64,000 bases of DNA from Chlamydiales bacterium (GTDB lineage Bacteria > Chlamydiota > Chlamydiia > Chlamydiales > JAJFMA01), in assembly GCA_030679955.1 (NCBI GenBank), contig JAUXSF010000011.1, positions 80,338 through 144,337 of the forward strand. Direction: 5' to 3'. Positions within the stretch are counted from its first letter, which is position 1. Each line of letters begins with the position of its first letter. Under the pieces are notes generated by a model. The model was given only the letters and a program-made list of their open reading frames with translations, had not been told where the DNA came from and made no database searches. The position numbers and the translations under genes were made by a program. Of this stretch, positions 7,714-15,041 are shown one piece after another.

Positions 7714-9282
7714 TTACCGCTTTTTTTTGCCTTCATCACTGTCTTCATCAGAAAAGTCAAACTGAGAAACCTCTCCAGTCACCGCCGTGAGATTAAACTC
7801 ATCGTCGTCGAAAGCAAAGAGCACACCGTCGTCATCTTCTTTCTTGGATGAGCCTCTCTGCCCGATAGGCTGCACAGCAGGATTAGTTTCTTGAATATCT
7901 ATAGAAGGAGCAGTCGTGTTCCAGCCATTACTTTGTTGACTGGTCTCTTCAGGATACTCGTAGGTATAATATGAGGTATAACTGTCCGTCGGAGGAGGAA
8001 TATTCATTTGAAACGTTGGATTGGGTTGAGGAGGAACTTGACTCCATATTGAAGTGGAGCTAGGAGCACTATGTTGAGTGGATTGTGGAAGAATTCCACG
8101 AACTTCAGGAGATTTGAGCTGCCTAGGGTTATAAGACTGCGGTATTGAGCCGACAGTACCCTGTTCTCTTTGTTGGCTGCGGTTCTGGTGGGTAAATACA
8201 TGCGGAGGTACAAATTTAGAATTTTGACCAGGATCGACAGGAACTTTTGGAGCTGGCGGTAAAGATCCGCTTCCTTGTGTTTGTGGCGGAACGGCATCTA
8301 TTTGGGGAGGAGGATTAATCCATGTCATCAGCGTCTGCGTACCGATGTCGAGGGGCATGGAAGCGTCCATTTGTATGCCTAGCCGGCGAAGACGGTCGAT
8401 AATTGTAGGTTGCTGAAAACCTGGAGCGATTTCGGCTGATGATGATGCTTGTTGGAATAAGGGATTCTGAATCCAACTCCATAAATTCCATGAGATATGA
8501 GAAGTCAGCTGTTTATCAAATTCTTCCGGGGATAACAATATTTCAGGTAACTCGACTTTAGCTGGAGCGGCGATGTTACTGCCCACCTTAGCAACGACAT
8601 CAGTTATTGTAGCCGCAAGGTCCTTCAAAGTAGTTTTAGCACGAGTGAAGCTAGATACGGTCGTGTACACATTCTGTCTTTTCACAGAAGCATCAATAGC
8701 ATCCATCATCCCCTTATGAAGCCCAGCGAAACGCCCCTTCTCCATCCAATAATTATCGCTCAAGATTTTCAATGTATGGTTAGATAAATCGGGAATATCA
8801 TAGTCCGCAGGGTTAACTGTTTTTCCTTTGAAGAACTTTTCAAATAGCGACACGTGACGTTGAAGTAGTTGCGCGGTCGCGAAATCCCCTTCTCCACGGT
8901 ATGTCGATTGTAATAAGAGGGTACCACGCCAAGCTAGTAAGCAAAACAACCTTGTGCATGGATTCTTGTAAGGATCTAGAGCTTTCAAACCATAGTAGAT
9001 ACCAGGTAGTAAGTTAACAAGATCTACGGCATGTGCCCCGCCCGTAGTAGCATTAGCAACCGATCTTTGAGCTGCCTGCCCAATCCCCGGATATGAAAAT
9101 GTGATATGATGGCCCTTAAAGATGAGCTTGGTTCCAGGAGGACAAAAGTTAAGCTCTGCCAGCTTCCACAATGTTGCAAAGTAGTCGGTGTACTTGTCGC
9201 TGCCTGAACTTGCCCCTATAGCACCCCTTAAAGTGACAATGCTGCTAGCCGCACTCAATCCTGCACCAATAGTCGCCCACAT
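7714..9282 (-). CDS. Large proline-rich protein of unknown function, 522 aa
   Basis: I do not recognise the family. Residues 1-~300 look folded, with two weakly hydrophobic stretches. Residues ~320-470 are rich in Pro, Gln, Ser and Tyr and probably disordered. The C-terminus is strongly acidic (FAFDDDEFN, DEDSDEG) and ends in KKKR. This disordered-then-acidic architecture is common among secreted effectors of intracellular bacteria, but no secretion signal can be confirmed. The start at 9282 (MWATIGAG) is chosen because AAGGGG precedes it; an upstream in-frame ATG at 9369 lacks such a site and adds an unlikely N-terminus. It is convergent with the kinase gene, 25 bases apart. Confidence 0.65.
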   Translation of the reverse strand: MWATIGAGLSAASSIVTLRGAIGASSGSDKYTDYFATLWKLAELNFCPPGTKLIFKGHHITFSYPGIGQAAQRSVANATTGGAHAVDLVNLLPGIYYGLKALDPYKNPCTRLFCLLAWRGTLLLQSTYRGEGDFATAQLLQRHVSLFEKFFKGKTVNPADYDIPDLSNHTLKILSDNYWMEKGRFAGLHKGMMDAIDASVKRQNVYTTVSSFTRAKTTLKDLAATITDVVAKVGSNIAAPAKVELPEILLSPEEFDKQLTSHISWNLWSWIQNPLFQQASSSAEIAPGFQQPTIIDRLRRLGIQMDASMPLDIGTQTLMTWINPPPQIDAVPPQTQGSGSLPPAPKVPVDPGQNSKFVPPHVFTHQNRSQQREQGTVGSIPQSYNPRQLKSPEVRGILPQSTQHSAPSSTSIWSQVPPQPNPTFQMNIPPPTDSYTSYYTYEYPEETSQQSNGWNTTAPSIDIQETNPAVQPIGQRGSSKKEDDDGVLFAFDDDEFNLTAVTGEVSQFDFSDEDSDEGKKKR

Positions 9283-9369
9283 AAATACCCCTTTGTGTGT
9301 AAAAGGATATCTTATGCCAAAGTGAAGGGAATACGTCACCTGAACTAAAAACTTTACGACTAGATGCAA

Positions 9370-9442
9370 GCAGGATGGCAGGATGTTTTCTCATCCTGCA
9401 TATCCTGCCGCGCAGCGATCCTGCCTATCCTGTTAGGTCCCT
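9370..9442. repeat. CAGGAT/ATCCTG repeat with hairpin
   Basis: The left arm GCAGGATGGCAGGATG (9370-9385) pairs imperfectly with CATCCTGCATATCCTGC (9392-9408) across a TTTTCT loop. Two further ATCCTG units follow to about 9440. It lies after the NTT-like gene (minus strand) and before the proline-rich gene, so it could terminate the upstream operon. The pattern resembles a dispersed intergenic repeat. Confidence 0.55.
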
Positions 9443-9446
9443 TTAC

Positions 9447-10655
9447 TTAACTACGTCGTGAGTGATGTGCCTCTACAAGCTTGCTTAGGAGCCACATACC
9501 CACGATCACTGCTACCCAAAGAACTACCACAGCTGGTATTAGACCAGCTCCCAAAGAGTCCGTAAAAGCATCGCTCCAGCGCATGATAGGTATGAGCAGA
9601 ACCTCTAGCCAAACCAAGGCAATAAATCGAGCATCGTTTGGCAATGCGGTCAAGGCAATGCGAGCTAGCAATGACATCAGCACGACCAATAGGCTCATAT
9701 CATAGATTGAGGCAAGTTGACTTACGCGTAGATCTCCAGGTATGGCGAAAGGCAATACCTGAATAAGTATACCCAGGCCGACTAGTACCCAACCCGAGAC
9801 CTTCCAAGCACGATCCTTGTCGTGGCGTAGGTAGAAGGCCATACCAACCAATGCAATAAAGCCCACTAAACCTCCCAGACCCAGCAAAATCACATGGTTC
9901 TGTAGGAAGGTTGTTAACGCTTCCGTAGAATCCTTATAGATTTCTCTAGCCTCAGAAGTTGTGACGAAGTAGTTGATTTTGGAAATCAGAACAGCACCAC
10001 CGATAAGCAGAGTGGCTGGGATGATATAATCCACCCAGGTAGCCTTGTGATTAATCTTTTTAGCTACAATCGGCCGATCGTAAGCAGGCTCCATAGAATT
10101 TGTTAGCCAAGCAATCAAGGCTCCATAACCTGCCAGCAATACAGCTAGCATGATTAACGCACTGACTCCTTGCACAGCTCCAGCCATTGTCATCAATGTG
10201 CCGACTGCTGCACCCACTCCCACTACCAGAGCGAGAAATGGATAGTGCCAGCAGGCTTCTGAAAAGGAATACATATGGTTAGCTAAGCCCCATAGAAATA
10301 CCATCAGTAGTAGAGGGAAAGTTTTTGCCATTATGCCAAAACCTATCGCGGCATAGGGAACAGCCGCTGCGAACATAGGGGTATAGTATATCACTGCAAA
10401 AAGTCCCAGCAACACAAGGCAAGTAAGAGATAATCCAACACCCAGCCATCGAAAGCTGATGAAGCGCGGCAGAGTCAGCGCGGCTATCAGACCTATCAAT
10501 GTCGCCGGTAGTAAGTAAATAGATTCAGACTTGCTGTAAGCTACAGCAGCATCAACATTGTAGGCTGCTAGGAAGTGCACGACAGCGTGGTTTCCTAAGC
10601 CTAAAATCATGCCGCCAAAAGCAAACAATATAATCAGGGACTTAAAGTAGTTCAT
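9447..10655 (-). CDS. Polytopic membrane protein resembling NTT nucleotide transporters, 402 aa
   Basis: The protein has about 10-12 hydrophobic helices and no signal peptide. The segment LLLMVFLWGLANHMYSFSEA followed by a helix resembles the NTT (ATP/ADP translocase, TLC) pattern of a WGxAN motif, then xxxEAKRFYPLFG. A later YKDSTEALTTFLQNH stretch falls where NTT proteins have a conserved loop before a helix. NTT proteins import nucleotides or exchange ADP for host ATP. This one is shorter than the usual ~500 residues and the usual charged residues are not obvious, so transport specificity is unknown. GAGGTGAT precedes the ATG. It follows a secreted coiled-coil gene by 33 bases in the same operon. 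Confidence 0.5.
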   Translation of the reverse strand: MNYFKSLIILFAFGGMILGLGNHAVVHFLAAYNVDAAVAYSKSESIYLLPATLIGLIAALTLPRFISFRWLGVGLSLTCLVLLGLFAVIYYTPMFAAAVPYAAIGFGIMAKTFPLLLMVFLWGLANHMYSFSEACWHYPFLALVVGVGAAVGTLMTMAGAVQGVSALIMLAVLLAGYGALIAWLTNSMEPAYDRPIVAKKINHKATWVDYIIPATLLIGGAVLISKINYFVTTSEAREIYKDSTEALTTFLQNHVILLGLGGLVGFIALVGMAFYLRHDKDRAWKVSGWVLVGLGILIQVLPFAIPGDLRVSQLASIYDMSLLVVLMSLLARIALTALPNDARFIALVWLEVLLIPIMRWSDAFTDSLGAGLIPAVVVLWVAVIVGMWLLSKLVEAHHSRRS

Positions 10656-10688
10656 AGGATCACCTCAATATGTCGAAATCAATACAAA

Positions 10689-11222
10689 TTAACTCTCAGG
10701 AGTAGCTGGCTTCACATCAGGAGTCTTGTCGCCATCTTTTTTACCGCGCTTAACTTCCTCTTTCTGCATGCGCCGTACTTGCTCTCGATCATACTCCGCG
10801 ATCTTGAGCTTTTCGGTATTGATAAGCGCTTGAAATTCTACGATATTGGCTTCAGTTATCTCATTGAGAGTTAGAAGCTCTAACAACGCATATCGCACCT
10901 GTGGACTGCGCAAAGATTCTGTTCCAATAAGATTAGAAACGAGCTCCGTTTTAGCCTGTAGCATCTCAATGGCTAATTGGAATTCGATATGTGCTGAGGG
11001 ACTAATCTTATCCGGATCAGCAATCTGATTTTTGATCTTTGTTACTCTGTCAGCGGACTTTTCAAGTTGATCTTGCAACTGCTCATAATAGGCTTCCAGT
11101 TGCTGGGCAGTTGGTCGACTATAATCTGAAAAGTCTGTTGTAGGTTTTATCTCTCGTGCATGTAGCGAAGGAGATATCGAAGTTATCAACACAACTAACA
11201 TTAACGTAATATACTTTTTCAT
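10689..11222 (-). CDS. Secreted coiled-coil protein of unknown function, 177 aa
   Basis: The start at 11222 (MKKYITLM) has GGGG upstream and gives a good Sec signal peptide ending near SLHA, with mature protein starting REIKPTT. Upstream in-frame ATGs would spoil the signal. The mature part is helical with many Leu, Glu, Gln and Lys, probably a coiled coil, and ends in a Lys/Asp/Pro-rich tail. It is probably periplasmic. It lies 33 bases before the NTT-like membrane gene, suggesting a joint role. No family is recognised. Confidence 0.65.
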   Translation of the reverse strand: MKKYITLMLVVLITSISPSLHAREIKPTTDFSDYSRPTAQQLEAYYEQLQDQLEKSADRVTKIKNQIADPDKISPSAHIEFQLAIEMLQAKTELVSNLIGTESLRSPQVRYALLELLTLNEITEANIVEFQALINTEKLKIAEYDREQVRRMQKEEVKRGKKDGDKTPDVKPATPES

Positions 11223-11350
11223 AATAATCCCCATAATCATCAACAAACAAATTATAACATTAGTAATTTAATTATAGTAATACTTTATCTCATTAAGCAA
11301 AGCTTGATCGTTTAAGTAGTCGCATGTTAGGAAGGGATAAGGAGCCAACT

Positions 11351-12256
11351 ATGCTAGTACAGAATCGCGGTAAAATCCTAGAGGCTATTGGGAACACTCC
11401 CCTCATTCGCATGGAAGACACCTTGGTGAAATGCGAATTTCTGAATCCCTCGGGTTCGGTGAAGGACCGTTACGCCAAGTATGCCGTAGAACGTGCAGAG
11501 CGGGAGGGATTGCTGAAAAGCGGCGATACCATCGTGGAAGCTACTAGCGGAAATATGGGTAATGCTCTTGCGATGGTAGCAGCAGCCAAGGGTTATAAGA
11601 TGCTAGTGATTATGCCTAAGGGCTTTTCTCACGAGCGCTTGTTGATCTCCCAGGCCTATGGCGCTCAGGTAAGGCTCGTAGAAGAATTTCGTGTAGACAT
11701 AGCCGTCGAGCTCGCTAAAGAATTCGGCGGTCGCGAAGGCTACTACTGCCCGCGTCAGTTTGAAAATCCCTGGAATATCGAAGAGAATAACACTTGGCTA
11801 GGGCAGGAGATTTTGTCTCAACTGCCCAAAGATGTCACCATTGACGCCTTTGTTCAAGGCGTCGGTACCGGCGGCACGCTTATCGGCGTAGGTCAGGCTC
11901 TTAGAGAGCGACATAATCCAAAAATCAAGCTCTTTGCAATGGAGCCAACGGAATCCCCTACTATTCTCACCGGACGCAGCGCTGCCCATCAGATCGAAGG
12001 GATATCGGATGGATTTGTTCCAGCGCTGTTTGAAATGGGTAGGAAAGATATTCAAGATGTGATCACAGTGTCTAGCGTAGATGCTATTAAAGCTATGCGC
12101 TCTCTCGCACAAGAACAAGGCTTTTTCGTCGGCCCTAGTTCCGGCGCCAATTGGGTAGCTGTTCAAGAGATTCGTAGTAGATACCCGAGCCTAAAAACCA
12201 TTCTGACGCTATTTTGCGATGAAGGTGAAAAGTACCTGACAGAGTACTTTCGATAG
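11351..12256 (+). CDS. Cysteine synthase-family PLP enzyme, 301 aa
   Basis: This is a fold-type II PLP enzyme of the cysteine synthase/cystathionine beta-synthase family, which forms cysteine from O-acetyl- or O-phosphoserine and sulfide. K38 in NPSGSVKDR is the PLP lysine. EATSGNMGNALA corresponds to the usual TSGNTG substrate loop, with Met for Thr, and GVGTGGTL is the phosphate-binding loop. The Met substitution could shift substrate choice. The start at 11351 is set by AAGGAG six bases upstream; the in-frame ATG at 11324 has none. The gene is monocistronic, divergent from the secreted coiled-coil gene and followed by a large inverted-repeat element. cysK and cysM cannot be told apart here. 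Confidence 0.85.
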   Translation: MLVQNRGKILEAIGNTPLIRMEDTLVKCEFLNPSGSVKDRYAKYAVERAEREGLLKSGDTIVEATSGNMGNALAMVAAAKGYKMLVIMPKGFSHERLLISQAYGAQVRLVEEFRVDIAVELAKEFGGREGYYCPRQFENPWNIEENNTWLGQEILSQLPKDVTIDAFVQGVGTGGTLIGVGQALRERHNPKIKLFAMEPTESPTILTGRSAAHQIEGISDGFVPALFEMGRKDIQDVITVSSVDAIKAMRSLAQEQGFFVGPSSGANWVAVQEIRSRYPSLKTILTLFCDEGEKYLTEYFR

Positions 12257-12264
12257 TTTTTTTA

Positions 12265-12468
12265 TTTTACCACAGAGACACAGAGGCACAGAGAAGGAAC
12301 TGAGAGGAGGAAAGACATTTTGCCAAGGCAAAACGTCTTCACCTGGCTTCACAGCACCTTTGTGCTGCTAGCAGCATGTTGTAGAACCTTTTGAGATTAA
12401 GGGATTTTGCCTCAGCAAAATTCCTTTCTCTCCCTCCTCCTCTGTGTCTCTGTGCCTCTGTGGTAAAA
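12265..12468. repeat. 204-bp MITE-like element with long terminal inverted repeats
   Basis: The left end (12265-12293) starts TTTTACCACAGAGACACAG. The right end (12440-12468) is its complement at about 27 of 29 positions. Inside are hairpins TTTTGCC-AA-GGCAAAA (12318-12333) and TTTTGC-CTCA-GCAAAA (about 12414-12429), a GCTGCTAGCAGC palindrome and matching purine- and pyrimidine-rich flanks. There is no ORF. It occupies the whole gap between the convergent cysteine synthase and FadL genes and probably ends transcription from both sides. Confidence 0.75.
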
Positions 12469-12494
12469 GTATCCCAATCCCTTTTCTGAACGGC

Positions 12495-13811
12495 TTAGTA
12501 CTTCAACCCATAGGCTACGCCAGCTTTGGCGTTATAGCTCTTGAAGCGCAAGCTTGCAGCAACAAAGTCTGGGGCTGTGCCAATTGCTGGGTACTGTGAG
12601 CGAATACGATTAAAGAACCCGTATTCAAAAAAGCCAGAAAACTCAGAGCGTTGGTCGGGACGTACCGTAAAACCCAGAGTTGCATACTGTTCCACAACAT
12701 TGTTTAGGGTCAAAACGTTTAGAGCAGTATCTGTACCGCCATTTTTACGGATTGGAGACTGTTCCCAACGATATCCTAAACGCCCTACAAGCCAGCGTGT
12801 AAAAATTCGCTCGACACCAGCGCGAACAATCCACTGGTCACTCCAGCCGAAGCCAGGGCCATTAGGTGTGCCAAAAAGTGGCGAAAACGCCCCGCCACTA
12901 GTTCCAGGAAAATAGTTAGCCCAGCTTGATATTCTTGAGTAACGTCGGTACTCTCCATCAACAGCATAGCGGTTATTGCAATAGGATGTGGAAAGGCCCG
13001 CACGGTAGGTCTCAGGAATGTCTAGGGAGCCAGAAGCAAGCAACCCGCGATATTGCTTATAATCGGCCATATGCACCTTTGGACTCCAGGAGAAGCCAGC
13101 TTCAACAGTGTCGCAAAAAAGCCGACCAGCCCAACCAACAGTAACCCCTACGCCCATCGCATAATCGGAGCCTTGGTTCGTGACCCTCGAAGTATCGTCT
13201 GAGAGGTCATCAGAAACAATACCTTCAAGGCCGGTAACATCCAACCAAGAAAAATAGACGTTGGCAGCTACACCGATAGACATCTGTGGATTAAGTTGAT
13301 ACGCCAGGGTTGTGGTCAACACTTCGGGGCGATAGTTAAACTTGAGGGATGTACCAAGCGGATCCGTTCCTACAAAACCAGAAAAGTCAGTAATTTGCTC
13401 GTGATAATGAGTGTGGATATGATCGTAGTTGTTCCATTGCACGCCTAACACCCAATGCCCATTCCACTCCCAGTGGCTGTTGTAGCCACCTTCGCCATAG
13501 AAATCCCATAGCTTGATGTTGCTGAAATTACCTAGCTGAGTATTGACTGGCGTTGCAGGCCGGTCTCCAATGCGCAGCGACTGGTTAGTGAAGCGAGAGG
13601 TTACGCCGAAGTCAACTCTGCAACCTATCTGTGCCGCTGTGGCGGGGTTGTAAAAAGCGCTTATGCTATCCAGTCCATGGGCAACACTAGCACCGCCCAT
13701 ACCTAGCGCCTGAATACCGGCGATTGGCTGCGCCTGGGCTGTAGAAATAACGGCTAGAAAGGTCGTCGTTATCGAAATCGCTAAATTACGCCAAAATGTC
13801 GTCTTCTTCAT
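12495..13811 (-). CDS. FadL/OmpP1-family outer-membrane channel, 438 aa
   Basis: FadL-type porins move hydrophobic compounds such as long-chain fatty acids across the outer membrane. The Sec signal peptide ends near STAQA. The mature N-terminus has the family pattern IQALGMGGASVA followed by AFYNPATAA, which forms the hatch. The remainder alternates as expected for a 14-strand beta-barrel with many aromatic residues. The length matches the family. GGGAG precedes the ATG. The nearby acyl-ACP synthetase/acyltransferase cluster at 15.0-19.6 kb would suit fatty-acid uptake, but co-function is inference. Confidence 0.85.
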   Translation of the reverse strand: MKKTTFWRNLAISITTTFLAVISTAQAQPIAGIQALGMGGASVAHGLDSISAFYNPATAAQIGCRVDFGVTSRFTNQSLRIGDRPATPVNTQLGNFSNIKLWDFYGEGGYNSHWEWNGHWVLGVQWNNYDHIHTHYHEQITDFSGFVGTDPLGTSLKFNYRPEVLTTTLAYQLNPQMSIGVAANVYFSWLDVTGLEGIVSDDLSDDTSRVTNQGSDYAMGVGVTVGWAGRLFCDTVEAGFSWSPKVHMADYKQYRGLLASGSLDIPETYRAGLSTSYCNNRYAVDGEYRRYSRISSWANYFPGTSGGAFSPLFGTPNGPGFGWSDQWIVRAGVERIFTRWLVGRLGYRWEQSPIRKNGGTDTALNVLTLNNVVEQYATLGFTVRPDQRSEFSGFFEYGFFNRIRSQYPAIGTAPDFVAASLRFKSYNAKAGVAYGLKY

Positions 13812-13988
13812 GAGTCCGCTCCCTAAGGGCTGCTATTGTTTAAAAAAAGTCTTTTAAGCTCTGGAAAATTTTTTTGTCAAAGGCTTACTGCGTAGCTAGT
13901 CAATTGCGGAGTTGTTTAGTTGATTTATTAATTAGTAACATTTATTCTTATAAATAAAAGATATAATTATCTACGGAGTATATTTAAT

Positions 13989-14936
13989 ATGTTTAATAAA
14001 ATAACAAAGATTTTTGGAGTTTTAATCCTTGCCTTTGCATTCAGTGCCCACGCCGCCACCTTCGACTACAAAAAAGGGGCTAAGATTGAAGGCCCGCTTC
14101 GCGAAGCGCTAATCAAGGCTGTATATGATGGTAATGGAATTTCCTCGGAGAAGAAATCTGATGGTGTGGTTCGTCTTACCATTTCGCCAAAACTCCCTGC
14201 AGACAAACCTGAATTGAATGATGTGCAATACCTCACGTTGTACTGGGAAGCGGCCGTTGCGAACCCCAACGATATCGGTTTGGCAAAAGCAGGGGAACTC
14301 CTTGCGCGTAAGCACGAGCAATTTTTCAAAACCGAACCGCCTGATTCAGTGCAGCAGCAATTGCTAATGACTACGATAGGTCTCCAAATGAAACTTCCAC
14401 CAGTGACCTTTAAGAGCTACCCTGGCTTTTATGCTTGGTTGAAAAACAGTGATATCCATAGACAGTCAGAACTCTATGGCCACGAATGGAAGCTCAACCG
14501 CTACGGCGTCCCCCAGTTACTGCTCCCTGGAGGCAAAATCAGCTGGATGCAACTTGAGCAAGAAGGCATAGCCGATAACAGCGGCCATCTCGCAAGGGGC
14601 TGGGCCTATACCAAAGACGGTTTTGCACGTGTTGAGGAAGTGGCACCGCTCGATCCCCTGTCACCAGATGAGCACGGCGGCGGCGGTCCAAGCACCGAAC
14701 CATTCGATGATAAGTTCCCAGATGAGCCTGGCTCTCTCGATGACCTAGACGAATTTGTCGATGGAACCCCTGCACCCGTAATTCCTCCCGGAGAGGAAAG
14801 AAAGTACCATAAGTCCATTTGGGACGGTACCGGCGGATGGGGCGATGACTATTGCGCTAACATCTACAACAGCAGTGGAAGAGTAGCCTGGGGTTGTAAG
14901 CTAGTACCATTAGAGCCTAATACTGTTAGGCGCTAA
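13989..14936 (+). CDS. Secreted protein of unknown function, 315 aa
   Basis: A signal peptide ends near AFSAHA. The mature part is soluble; residues ~225-260 are rich in Gly, Pro, Asp and Glu, like a linker. The C-terminus contains DGTGGWGDDYCANIY and WGCK, giving two cysteines that could pair outside the cytoplasm. I do not recognise the family. GGAG precedes the ATG and a TATAAT lies at 13962. It is divergent from the FadL gene, and a strong hairpin follows, so it is probably monocistronic. Confidence 0.65.
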   Translation: MFNKITKIFGVLILAFAFSAHAATFDYKKGAKIEGPLREALIKAVYDGNGISSEKKSDGVVRLTISPKLPADKPELNDVQYLTLYWEAAVANPNDIGLAKAGELLARKHEQFFKTEPPDSVQQQLLMTTIGLQMKLPPVTFKSYPGFYAWLKNSDIHRQSELYGHEWKLNRYGVPQLLLPGGKISWMQLEQEGIADNSGHLARGWAYTKDGFARVEEVAPLDPLSPDEHGGGGPSTEPFDDKFPDEPGSLDDLDEFVDGTPAPVIPPGEERKYHKSIWDGTGGWGDDYCANIYNSSGRVAWGCKLVPLEPNTVRR

Positions 14937-14950
14937 GCATCAATATCTAA

Positions 14951-14981
14951 AGATGCAAAGAGGGATATCCTCTTTGCATCT
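14951..14981 (+). terminator. Hairpin terminator after the secreted protein gene
   Basis: Perfect 13-base arms AGATGCAAAGAGG (14951-14963) and CCTCTTTGCATCT (14969-14981) enclose a 5-base loop. The trailing sequence is only moderately T-rich. It lies 15 bases after the stop codon of the 13989 gene. Confidence 0.6.
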
Positions 14982-15041
14982 CCCTCTAAGCGTTTCAGTT
15001 TAATTCCTTTTCGGATACAAGGGCGGTATAAGGAATAACTT

